Shown piece by piece: positions 53,320 to 61,750 of a stretch of 64,000 bases of DNA. The translations under genes and the position numbers were made by a program. How positions within the stretch are numbered: the stretch's first letter is position 1; the number at the start of each line of letters is the position of its first letter. The DNA is from Martinezella lusitana (GTDB lineage Bacteria > Pseudomonadota > Alphaproteobacteria > Rhizobiales > Rhizobiaceae): NCBI RefSeq assembly GCF_014207095.1, contig NZ_JACHBG010000003.1, positions 186,001 through 250,000 of the forward strand, read 5' to 3'. The notes under the pieces were generated by a model that saw only the letters and a program-made list of their open reading frames with translations, had not been told where the DNA came from and did not search any database.

Positions 53320-54414
53320 ATGCGAGATGCAATCGTGCGGCTGGCTTCAGCCGCAAAGGCCTTTTCGACTCCTGAGGGTCGGCAGGTCAAGGCGCTTGAC
53401 GGTATCGATCTGGAGATCGGCCGCAACGAGTTCATTACACTTCTGGGACCATCCGGTTGCGGTAAAACCACGTTGCTACAGGCGATCAGCGGCTTCGTCG
53501 AGCTTGATGCCGGGCGCATCGTCATCGATGGAGAGGACATGACCGATCGGCCTCCCTATCGCCGCCCGGTCAACACCGTCTTCCAGAATTATGCGCTCTT
53601 CCCGCACATGAGCGTGGGCGAGAATACAGGCTATGCGCTTGAAGCCGCTGGTGTTGGCAAGGCCGAACGGATCGAACGGGTTCACGCCGTGCTGAAGATG
53701 GTCGGGCTCGAAGATATGGAAGGACGGCTGCCGCGGCAATTGTCGGGCGGCCAGCAACAGCGTGTGGCCCTTGCCCGTGCCATCGTCGCGCGCCCCAAGG
53801 TGCTGCTGCTCGACGAACCGCTTTCGGCCCTCGACCGCCACCTGCGCGAAGCCATGCAGCTGGAATTGAAGAACCTGCAGCATGAACTTGGCATCACCTT
53901 CATCTTCGTGACGCACGATCAGCAGGAAGCGCTGACCATGTCCGACCGCGTTGCCGTGCTGAACGGCGGCCGGATCCAGCAACTCGACTCGCCGCGGCAG
54001 ATCTACGACCACCCCGCCAACACCTTCGTCGCAAGCTTCATCGGGGCGAGCAACCTGTTCGAAGGCCGCAGCGACGGCCAGGATTTCGTCACCGGCGAAG
54101 GTACGGCGATCCGCCACGCGCCGATTGCGGCAATTGCGGATAAGGAGCCGGCTGTGGCGCTGATCCGCCCGGAGAATTTCTTCTTGGCCACCTCCTCCAG
54201 CACTTGCCCGGCTATCGACGTTACAGTGGAGCAAATCGTCTATGTCGGTTCGTCCTTCGAAGTCTTCGGCAGAACGGCAGGCGGCCGCAAGCTTCTGGCC
54301 CATGTTCCAGCCGCCCAGCGCGTGGCGGTCGGCCAGCTTGCCGCGGGCCAATCGGCGCGCTGGCACTATGATCCCGACAGTGTCCACCTGATCGCCTCGA
54401 GAGGGGAAGCCTGA
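53320..54414 (+). CDS. PotA-like ABC transporter ATP-binding protein
   Basis: A 364-residue ATPase of the polyamine/iron family. Walker A GPSGCGKTT (43-51), Q loop FQNYALFPHM, signature LSGGQQQRVALARAI, Walker B LLLDEPLSALD and the switch His in VTHDQ are all intact. A C-terminal TOBE_2 regulatory domain spans about 275-355. It is first in an operon with two permeases (the next start overlaps its stop by one base) and a downstream aminopeptidase. Confidence 0.92.
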   Translation: MRDAIVRLASAAKAFSTPEGRQVKALDGIDLEIGRNEFITLLGPSGCGKTTLLQAISGFVELDAGRIVIDGEDMTDRPPYRRPVNTVFQNYALFPHMSVGENTGYALEAAGVGKAERIERVHAVLKMVGLEDMEGRLPRQLSGGQQQRVALARAIVARPKVLLLDEPLSALDRHLREAMQLELKNLQHELGITFIFVTHDQQEALTMSDRVAVLNGGRIQQLDSPRQIYDHPANTFVASFIGASNLFEGRSDGQDFVTGEGTAIRHAPIAAIADKEPAVALIRPENFFLATSSSTCPAIDVTVEQIVYVGSSFEVFGRTAGGRKLLAHVPAAQRVAVGQLAAGQSARWHYDPDSVHLIASRGEA

Positions 54415-55313
54415 TGACGATTGCCGCACGCCGGCGTTTCCAGCTCGGGCTACTGCTCGGTCCGGTCACGCTCTTTCTCCTGATCTTTTTTATCATTCCC
54501 CTCGGCATCATGATGGTAACGAGCTTTCTGACGCCAGGCCTCTATGGCGGCGTCGAATGGGGATTCTATCCCGACAATTTCGGCCGCATCCTCGGCTTCG
54601 CCAATCCGGAATTTGAGGAATACGATCCGGTCTATATCGGCATCTTCCTGCGTTCGCTCCGAATTGCCGCCGTGACTGTGGTGGCGACGCTGATCGTATG
54701 CTACCCGGCCGCCTTCTACGTCAGCCAGCTGCCGGACAAATGGAAGAATTTTTGCCTCTTCCTGATCACTTTGCCGTTCTTTTCCAGCCTCATCGTACGG
54801 CTCTTCGTCTGGGTGATGATCCTGCGCCCGACGGGCCTGATCAACAATGCTCTGATGGTAACGGGCGTGACCTCCGCACCACTGGAGATGATCTACACGG
54901 ACGGCGCGATCATCCTCGGCATGGTCTATGTCTTCGTGCCATTCATGTTCATGCCGGTCTATGCCAGCATCGAAAAGCTCGATTGGAGGCTTATTCAGGC
55001 GTCGCTCGATCTTGGGGCCGGCCCGATCCGCACCTTCTTCCGTATCATTCTGCCGCTGACGACCCCAGGGATCATCGGCGGCTCGATCATCGTCTTCATC
55101 CCAGCTCTCGGCAATTTTGTCGTGCCGGCCGTTCTTGGCGGGGCCAAGGTCATGATGCTGGGCAATCTCATCGAGGCGCAGTTCCTCTCCGCCCGCAACT
55201 GGCCGTTCGGTTCGGCGCTCGCGATGATGGTCATGGCCGTCATGCTGGTGCTGCTCGTCGCCTATGTCATCGTCTCCGGCCGCCGCAATGCGACCGCAGC
55301 ACTGACGGTCTGA
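54414..55313 (+). CDS. PotB-like ABC transporter permease
   Basis: A 299-residue permease with six predicted helices. The EAA-type cytoplasmic loop LIQASLDLGAGPIRTFFRIILPLTTPGI, which docks on the ATPase, is clear. It begins on the last base of the ATPase stop codon (TGATG). It pairs with the next gene to form the heterodimeric channel of the PotABCD-type importer. Confidence 0.92.
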   Translation: MTIAARRRFQLGLLLGPVTLFLLIFFIIPLGIMMVTSFLTPGLYGGVEWGFYPDNFGRILGFANPEFEEYDPVYIGIFLRSLRIAAVTVVATLIVCYPAAFYVSQLPDKWKNFCLFLITLPFFSSLIVRLFVWVMILRPTGLINNALMVTGVTSAPLEMIYTDGAIILGMVYVFVPFMFMPVYASIEKLDWRLIQASLDLGAGPIRTFFRIILPLTTPGIIGGSIIVFIPALGNFVVPAVLGGAKVMMLGNLIEAQFLSARNWPFGSALAMMVMAVMLVLLVAYVIVSGRRNATAALTV

Positions 55314-55323
55314 GGAGGGAATC

Positions 55324-56154
55324 ATGAAAATTGCACGCACCCTCTTCAACGGCGGTCTGGCGCTTTACACCATCCTGTTCTTTGCCTTCATCTATATCCC
55401 GCTCGTCCTGATCGCCGTCTATTCGTTCAATTCGAACCCGGTCAACATGATGAGCTGGAGCGGTTTCACGACAGACTGGTACGCCCAAGTCTTCGGTTTC
55501 AAGACAGCCTCTTCCGAAAGCGCGCTCTACATAGAATCGACCGATCAATTAATCGCCGCCGTCTTCAATAGTCTCAAGATCGCAATCTCCACCACAGCGA
55601 TCTCGACCGTGCTCGGCACGGCCATGGCGATCGCGCTGCACCGGTTCAACTTCCTCGGCAAGCGCTTCTACCAAGTCGCCATGTTCATGCCGATGCTGAT
55701 GCCCGATATCGTCCTTGGCATCGCACTGCTCATCTTCTTCGTCAGCGCCGGCATAAAGCTCGGCCTCATGACGATCATCATCGGTCAATGCACCTTCCTG
55801 ACGTCCTATGTTTTCATCGTCGTCTCGGCGCGACTGGCCGGCATGGATCGGACGCTCGAAAATGCATCGGCCGATCTCGGCGCCAACGAGTGGATGACGT
55901 TCCGCCGCGTGGTGCTGCCACAGCTCATGCCGGGCATCCTCGGCGGGGCGCTGCTTGCCTTCATCATCTCGATGGATGATCTGGTGATCACCTATTTCAT
56001 CGCCGGTGTCGACGTCACGACCCTGCCGATGTTCATTTTCGCCATGCTCCGTCGCGGCATCAAACCAGAGATCAATGCGATCGCAGTGATGATGCTGACC
56101 TTCTCCTTCCTCGTGGCCTCCCTTGGCCTTTATCTTCGCTCCCGGCAGAAATGA
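55324..56154 (+). CDS. PotC-like ABC transporter permease
   Basis: A 276-residue permease with about six helices and the EAA loop LENASADLGANEWMTFRRVVLPQLMPGI. A SMDDLVITYF stretch typical of PotC-type permeases follows it. It lies ten bases after the PotB-like gene, with GAGGGAATC as ribosome site. The DmpA-family gene starts two bases after its stop codon, so the transporter and the peptidase are cotranscribed. Confidence 0.92.
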   Translation: MKIARTLFNGGLALYTILFFAFIYIPLVLIAVYSFNSNPVNMMSWSGFTTDWYAQVFGFKTASSESALYIESTDQLIAAVFNSLKIAISTTAISTVLGTAMAIALHRFNFLGKRFYQVAMFMPMLMPDIVLGIALLIFFVSAGIKLGLMTIIIGQCTFLTSYVFIVVSARLAGMDRTLENASADLGANEWMTFRRVVLPQLMPGILGGALLAFIISMDDLVITYFIAGVDVTTLPMFIFAMLRRGIKPEINAIAVMMLTFSFLVASLGLYLRSRQK

Positions 56155-56155
56155 C

Positions 56156-57301
56156 ATGACAACAAAAACAAATACCCGCAAACTCCGCGGCCGCCAGCTA
56201 GGCCTGCCCTTTACCGGTCGCACCGGCGCAAACAATGCCATAACGGATGTGGCCGGCGTCGGCGTAGGCTTTCAAACGATCATCGAGAACGAACCACGCC
56301 CCGGCCGCAGGCGGCCGACGCGCACCGGCGTGACCGCGATCCTGCCGCACATGGGGTCCGAAACGCCGGTTCCCGTCTATGCCGGCGTCCACCGCTTCAA
56401 CGGCAATGGCGAAATGACCGGTACGCACTGGATCGAAGACGGCGGCTACTTCCTCGGACCTGTCGTCATCACCAACACGCATGGCGTCGGCATGGCGCAC
56501 CACGCTACTATCAAGTGGATGATCGACCATTACGCCTCGACCTATCAGACTGACGATTTCCTCTGGATCATGCCTGTTATCGCCGAGACCTATGACGGTG
56601 CGTTGAACGACATCAACGGAATGCATGTTAGCGAGGCTGACGTGCGCGCCGCCCTCGACAACGTTGCGGCAGGCCCGGTACAGGAGGGTAGTTGCGGCGG
56701 CGGCACAGGCATGATCACCTACGGTTTCAAGGGCGGCACGGGCACCTCGTCCCGCGTTGTCGAGTTCGACGGGCGGAGCTATACGATCGGAACGCTGGTG
56801 CAGGCCAATCACGGCCAACGCGACTGGCTGACGATCGCAGGCGTGCCGGTCGGCAAGCACATGCGGGACGGCACGCCGCAGAGCCAGCTTCAGGAGCGCG
56901 GTTCGATCATCGTCGTCATCGCTACCGACCTGCCGCTTGCACCGCATCAGCTCAAGCGTCTCGCGCGCCGCGCCGCCATAGGCATCGGCCGCAATGGCAC
57001 GCCGGGCGGCAATAATTCAGGCGACATCTTCCTGGCGTTCTCCACCGCCAATGCGCACCCCATGGCACATAAGGCCAGTGGGCACCTTCCCCTGCAAATC
57101 GTCAACGACGAACCGCTCGACCCCATCTACATGGCAGCGGTCGACAGCGTCGAAGAAGCTGTGGTCAATGCGATGCTTGCGGCCGACGACATGGGTGGCA
57201 CGCCCCACGACCGTTTTCTCATTCGGGCGATCTCCCATGATCGGCTCGCGGAACTGGTGCAGCAATATGGAAGGATGGAGCCGGAAGGTATCCAATCCTA
57301 G
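56156..57301 (+). CDS. DmpA-family (S58/P1) N-terminal nucleophile aminopeptidase
   Basis: A 381-residue self-processing peptidase precursor like DmpA of Ochrobactrum anthropi (L-aminopeptidase, D-Ala-esterase/amidase) and beta-peptidyl aminopeptidases. The expected self-cleavage point is Gly249-Ser250 in QERGSIIVVIATD, the same numbering as reported for DmpA. Ser250 would become the nucleophile of the small subunit. The conserved NAITDVAGVGVG start, GSCGGGTGM and GGNNSGDIF are also present. It directly follows the permease gene, so the imported compound is probably its substrate: a peptide, an N-acylated or a beta-amino compound. No signal peptide is seen. Confidence 0.9.
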   Translation: MTTKTNTRKLRGRQLGLPFTGRTGANNAITDVAGVGVGFQTIIENEPRPGRRRPTRTGVTAILPHMGSETPVPVYAGVHRFNGNGEMTGTHWIEDGGYFLGPVVITNTHGVGMAHHATIKWMIDHYASTYQTDDFLWIMPVIAETYDGALNDINGMHVSEADVRAALDNVAAGPVQEGSCGGGTGMITYGFKGGTGTSSRVVEFDGRSYTIGTLVQANHGQRDWLTIAGVPVGKHMRDGTPQSQLQERGSIIVVIATDLPLAPHQLKRLARRAAIGIGRNGTPGGNNSGDIFLAFSTANAHPMAHKASGHLPLQIVNDEPLDPIYMAAVDSVEEAVVNAMLAADDMGGTPHDRFLIRAISHDRLAELVQQYGRMEPEGIQS

Positions 57302-57407
57302 TTCGATGGGTTGAAATGGGCCGCCGGCACGCTGGTTCGTCCGGTGCCGGCGCGCTTTCGGCAATGATGCGGCAAGCCCCGCCGCATCTCGTGGCGTTGA
57401 AACTCGC

Positions 57408-58346
57408 CTATGGGTGTGCAGTCTTGTGTTCAGGTGCTGTCGATTGGCGCAGGATCGCGTCCCTCATCAGGGCTTGCAACCAATCGGAAAAAACCTGGAC
57501 ACGAAGTGAAAGATGTCGGCGGTGCGGATAAAGCAGCGTCATTTGCAAGGGTTCTGCGCGAAAATCCGGCATGACCTCCGCGAGTTCACCCGCCTGCAGA
57601 TGTTGCTGGAGATCATAGGCGGGATTCTGGATCAGCCCCAAACCGGCAATGCAACAGGCAATATAGGCTTCGGCGCTGTTGACGGTGACGCGGCCTCGCA
57701 TTGGTACGCTCTGCAGCGAGCCTTCATGGATCCATTCCCAGGGTTCGATCCGCCCTGACGAGGGCGAGGCGTAGTTGACAGCCCAGTGGTGGGTAAGATC
57801 CTCCGGCCTCTGCGGGATACCGTGGCGAGAAAGATAGTCCGGACTGGCGACATTGATGAGCGGTAGCCGACCGATCGACCGGGCAATCAGACCTGAGTCG
57901 CTTAACGGCCCGACGCGCAGCACGCAGTCGACGCTGTCCTCAACCAGATTGACGGCGCGGTCGGTGATGCCGAGGTCGATCTCGATATCGGGGAACCGAT
58001 CGAGGAAAGACGGCAGCGCCGGAGCGATGATCAACCGTCCAATCCGGCCCGGTACATCGGCCCGCAGCTTGCCGGAGGGCTTCGCGCCACTCTGGCGAAA
58101 CAGGTTTTCCGTTTCCTCGACGTCGGCAATCACCCTGAGGCAACGCTCGTAGAAGGCAGTGCCATCCTGCGTGGGCGATACTTTGCGTGTGCTGCGGTGG
58201 AGCAGCCGCGCACCGATACGGCCCTCCAGCTCAATAACCGCTGCCGACACGGAGGACCGGGGCAGGCCAAGAGTGTCGGCCGCGCGGGTAAAACTGCTGC
58301 ATTCCACGACGCGGGTGAAAATCCTGAAAAGGTCAATCCGGTCCAA
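57408..58346 (-). CDS. LysR-family transcriptional regulator, probable TTG start
   Basis: A 312-residue LysR regulator: winged helix at about 1-60 (LFRIFTRVVECSSFTRAADTLGLPRSSVSAAVIELE) and a periplasmic-binding-protein-like effector domain (~90-295). I start it at the TTG 58346, giving LDRIDLFRIF, which matches the usual MDRxDLFRIF opening of this CrgA/DsdC-like subgroup. A TTG at 58391 would place an inverted repeat inside the coding sequence. It is divergent from a short-chain dehydrogenase gene and is its likely regulator. Confidence 0.82.
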   Translation of the reverse strand: MDRIDLFRIFTRVVECSSFTRAADTLGLPRSSVSAAVIELEGRIGARLLHRSTRKVSPTQDGTAFYERCLRVIADVEETENLFRQSGAKPSGKLRADVPGRIGRLIIAPALPSFLDRFPDIEIDLGITDRAVNLVEDSVDCVLRVGPLSDSGLIARSIGRLPLINVASPDYLSRHGIPQRPEDLTHHWAVNYASPSSGRIEPWEWIHEGSLQSVPMRGRVTVNSAEAYIACCIAGLGLIQNPAYDLQQHLQAGELAEVMPDFRAEPLQMTLLYPHRRHLSLRVQVFSDWLQALMRDAILRQSTAPEHKTAHP

Positions 58347-58375
58347 GCCTAAAGCCGCCCATTGTCCGTGAATTC

Positions 58376-58390
58376 TGACAGATGATGTCA
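58376..58390. promoter_or_regulatory. Inverted repeat, candidate LysR-type operator
   Basis: TGACA and TGTCA flank a five-base spacer (GATGA). The site lies in the divergent region between the LysR and dehydrogenase genes, 30 bases before the proposed LysR start. LysR boxes are typically short interrupted dyads of this kind. Confidence 0.5.
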
Positions 58391-58481
58391 AACTAGCCCG
58401 CTTTATCAGCGAAATCCAGACGATAGATTGGCCTCATGAACGGCAGCACGGTGTTGCCGCATCGCCCAAGGAGGCTCATCC

Positions 58482-59255
58482 ATGACCGACCATTCCATCA
58501 AGGGAAAGACCGTCATCATCGCCGGAGGTGCCAAGAATCTGGGCGGCCTGATCGCCCGGGATCTTGCCGCTCACGGTGCAAAGGCCATTGCCGTCCATTA
58601 TAACAGCGCCGCGACGAAGGCCGACGCCGATGCGACCGTGGCGGCAATCAAGGCAGCAGGTGCCGAAGCCGCAGCTTTTCAGGCCAACCTCACCACCGCT
58701 GGTGCGGTCGAAAAGCTGTTCGCCGATGCCACCGCCGCTTTTGGCCGGCCCGACATCGCAATCAACACCGTCGGCAAAGTGCTGAAGAAGCCGATCGTCG
58801 ATATCTCGGAGACAGAGTACGACGAAATGAGCGCCGTCAATGCCAAGTCGGCATTTTTCTTCCTGAAAGAAGCCGGCAGGACGCTCAACGACAACGGCAA
58901 GGTCTGCACGCTCGTCACCTCATTGCTTGGGGCCTTTACGCCCTTCTATGCAGCCTATGCCGGCACGAAAGCGCCGGTCGAGCACTTTACCCGTGCCGCC
59001 GCCAAGGAATTCGGCGACCGCGGCATCTCGGTGACCGCGATCGGCCCCGGCCCGATGGACACACCGTTCTTCTATCCGGCGGAAAGCGCTGACGCACAGG
59101 CCTATCACATGGGAGCCGCCGCACTTTCGAAGTTTACGAAGACCGGGCTCACCGACATCCATGACATCGTTCCCTATATCCGCTTCCTCGTCTCCGACGG
59201 TTGGTGGATGACAGGCCAGACCATCCTCGTCAATGGCGGCTATACTACCAAGTAG
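58482..59255 (+). CDS. Short-chain dehydrogenase/reductase
   Basis: A 257-residue SDR. The cofactor motif is GGAKNLGG (a variant of TGxxxGxG), and the catalytic Tyr and Lys are in YAAYAGTKAP with Ser in TSLLGAF. The NNAG motif is replaced by NTVGK (INTVGKVLKK). The final GQTILVNGGYTTK is standard. The HYNSAATKADAD region suggests NADP preference, but this is weak. It is divergent from a LysR regulator with a shared operator. Substrate unknown. Confidence 0.87.
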   Translation: MTDHSIKGKTVIIAGGAKNLGGLIARDLAAHGAKAIAVHYNSAATKADADATVAAIKAAGAEAAAFQANLTTAGAVEKLFADATAAFGRPDIAINTVGKVLKKPIVDISETEYDEMSAVNAKSAFFFLKEAGRTLNDNGKVCTLVTSLLGAFTPFYAAYAGTKAPVEHFTRAAAKEFGDRGISVTAIGPGPMDTPFFYPAESADAQAYHMGAAALSKFTKTGLTDIHDIVPYIRFLVSDGWWMTGQTILVNGGYTTK

Positions 59256-59259
59256 AGAG

Positions 59260-59300
59260 ATCGAGCCGGCTTCCTCCCGCAGGATGGAGCCGGCCCGATC
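59260..59300. terminator. Bidirectional terminator-like hairpin
   Basis: GATCGAGCCGGC pairs with GCCGGCCCGATC (11 of 12) over a loop of about 17 bases. It lies between the dehydrogenase stop and the convergent DUF1217 gene. Confidence 0.6.
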
Positions 59301-59330
59301 CAATCGCCTGGATGGATGAAGCCGATATCG

Positions 59331-61535
59331 CTACCGCGACTTGAGCTGAGCAATCGACAGCATCAGGTCACCGCTTATGCCGCCAGCGGAGCCACGAGTC
59401 AGGATCGAGGAAGCGAGTGAACTCGTGTTCACGCCGTTCGCCGCGTCATAAACCGCGGCAAAGCGCTTCAGGAGGTTGTTGACCTTGCCTGCGTCGTGCA
59501 GATCCTTTACCGAAACCATCTTTTCCAGCATCTTTGCCTGCCGGGTCACATCCATATTGGACATGGAAGGCGGCAAGGAAAATGTGGTCTTGATGACGTT
59601 GTAGAGCGCGGGATCCGCCATGATATCGTAGACGGAATTGATCTGCGGCGCCTTACGCTGGAAATAAAGCGCAAGCCGGACGCCATCGTTCGATTCCCCC
59701 TGCTGAGATTCCAGCGTCTGGTGAAGATAGAGGGTGTCCGTAGCAAGACGCGCGCCCTTGTTCTGGCTCGCCTCGATCTTGGTCGTCGTCAGATTTCCCT
59801 TGGAATCGAAGTTGAAGACGCTCACCATCGTTTTGAACTGCTGACCGGCCGGCGTATTCAAGAAGCCCTTCGCATCCTCGGGATCGGACGCAAAAGCCTT
59901 TTTCAGGGTAGCTTTATCGACCGTCTTAGGATCGATGTTGTTGGCCACAAGGATGAAATTCGTCAGCTTCTTGTCCGCCAGAAGATCGTCCACGGATTTG
60001 ACCTTGCCGATCGACTTGATGAACTCGTTGGCGTCGTCCTTCACGTCCTTGACGGCTTTTTCTCGCATCTGGCCGGTCAATCCGAAGGTTTTCACCTTGG
60101 AATAGGATGAGATGAAGCTGTTCATCGAGGCCAGCGGCAAGGCCTCGACAGGAGAACGCAGATTGCCCTTGTTGTCGAAGTTGAATGCCTTTGCGAGCTC
60201 CAGGAATCTGGGATCCTTGAGGGTTGAGACGTAGCTCTTGCTGTCGTAAGGGTCGCTCTCCAGTACTTTCCGGAGCTTCTCTCTTGTTACCTCACTCTTG
60301 TCGATCCCGAAAGCTCGAAGCGCCATATCCTGCAGCGTCGGAAGATCCGCGTACTTGCTCTCGTTGGCGGCAAAGAAGTCGGCGATCGTCTTTATCTTGC
60401 CGACCCGCGTCTTGTAGTTGGCTTCGGCGTCCTTGAACAAGGCCTGCCGATTATCCGTGTAGTGCGCCATGTACTTCTCAGACGTCGCCTTGATGCTATC
60501 GGCTGTCTGTGCCGGTTCGCCGGCTGGAAGCGATCCGTCCGGTGAGAACTTGAACGCGGCGATCATCTCGCCCATTCCCATGACCGAGGCGTAGATTTTG
60601 TCGGAAACCGCCAGATTAAACTGCTTCGCCGTGATCTTCTGGCTGAGCCCGAACGCCGTCTTGATATAGGAGAACAGCCTGTTATCGCCGGTGAGGTCAT
60701 CAGCCGACCGGACATTGCCGATGTGCTGTCGATAATAGTCGTCGTTGCTGGTGGCCGAGGCCGAGAGGATCAGGGTCGGCACCGTGTTGTCGTAACGCGA
60801 TATCAGCGCCTCTTTCTGCGCGGCAGTCTGTGCACTGGCACCGGAGAGTGTGCCATCCGGCTTAAAGCCGAATTCCGATGCGATAAGCTTGTATGTTGCC
60901 TGGGCGGAGCCCGACGCGAAATTGCTTGCTGTATTGACGAAGCTGTTGGGATCATTGACATCGCTGGTCAAGACAGACTTCAGGAAGCTCTTCGAAATGT
61001 GGGTCGCATCGAGGCCGTGAGCGGTCAGAAGGTATTCCCGCATCCTGGTGTTGTTGACGATGTCATCGACATTCGTCGCCTGGTCGATCCACTTGCTGTA
61101 AAATGCGCTTTCCTTCTTGGCCAACGTCGTTTCATTGGCAAAGGAGCGCTCGTAAAGGCCAATCGTATCATTCTTCTGCGCGTCACTTTGAGCCGTTGGC
61201 TTGGTGGAATTGGCAGTGAAATTGAAGGCGGCCGCAAATTGCCGATAGCGATTATCGGTCAGCTTGTTCGCAAAGCTCGTGCCGTTGCTGAGATCGCTCG
61301 TCAGCACCTTCTTCATGAAAGCTTTGGCATAGGTCATATCCTCGAGGCCATAGGCCTTCATCGCATAGCTGTAGAGCTTATGGTCCGCGAGGAATTCATC
61401 GACATTTTTGATCTTGCCGATGTGAGTATCATAATACTGTTGATCGCTTTTGACAGTGGCCTGCTTGGCGATGCGCGCAAGCGTCGACGCCATATCCTTT
61501 GTCGCAGTCACGTAGCCGAGATAGGTTGAAATCAT
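59331..61535 (-). CDS. Repeat-containing DUF1217 protein
   Basis: A 734-residue protein made of about six tandem units of ~110 residues. Each unit has an IGKIKxVDDFLADxxL-like opening, an AFGL/AYGL helix, a LxSDxxDxxSFxN segment and an AFNFxxxGxL close. This is the DUF1217 pattern, found in rhizobia and often near flagellar genes. Most members are shorter. There is no signal peptide; it begins MISTYLGYVTATKD. The ATG at 61535 follows a GGGGG-containing ribosome site. It lies 215 bases downstream of the TadG-like gene. A role in flagellar or other appendage export is possible but unproven. Confidence 0.75.
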   Translation of the reverse strand: MISTYLGYVTATKDMASTLARIAKQATVKSDQQYYDTHIGKIKNVDEFLADHKLYSYAMKAYGLEDMTYAKAFMKKVLTSDLSNGTSFANKLTDNRYRQFAAAFNFTANSTKPTAQSDAQKNDTIGLYERSFANETTLAKKESAFYSKWIDQATNVDDIVNNTRMREYLLTAHGLDATHISKSFLKSVLTSDVNDPNSFVNTASNFASGSAQATYKLIASEFGFKPDGTLSGASAQTAAQKEALISRYDNTVPTLILSASATSNDDYYRQHIGNVRSADDLTGDNRLFSYIKTAFGLSQKITAKQFNLAVSDKIYASVMGMGEMIAAFKFSPDGSLPAGEPAQTADSIKATSEKYMAHYTDNRQALFKDAEANYKTRVGKIKTIADFFAANESKYADLPTLQDMALRAFGIDKSEVTREKLRKVLESDPYDSKSYVSTLKDPRFLELAKAFNFDNKGNLRSPVEALPLASMNSFISSYSKVKTFGLTGQMREKAVKDVKDDANEFIKSIGKVKSVDDLLADKKLTNFILVANNIDPKTVDKATLKKAFASDPEDAKGFLNTPAGQQFKTMVSVFNFDSKGNLTTTKIEASQNKGARLATDTLYLHQTLESQQGESNDGVRLALYFQRKAPQINSVYDIMADPALYNVIKTTFSLPPSMSNMDVTRQAKMLEKMVSVKDLHDAGKVNNLLKRFAAVYDAANGVNTSSLASSILTRGSAGGISGDLMLSIAQLKSR

Positions 61536-61750
61536 GGATCGCCCCCACAGCGCGCAATTCACCAACATTAGCCCCGGCGCGCACAATCGCAACCAGACCT
61601 TGCGCGAAGCTAGATCGGCAATCCCCAGGCCGGCTTCCGCCTCCCGTTTGAGGACAGGGATGCGGAAACGACATCGTCTCACGGGTTGCTTGCCCGCCAT
61701 GGTTCCGGCGGAGCCAGCGCAGATTATCCGTGCGTCTTTAATCTCGGCTG

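Noticed and set aside
54450..56241. Charged minus-strand frames opposite the two permease genes
   Set aside because: Asp/Glu/His-rich antisense translations are typical of membrane protein genes and have no start signals.
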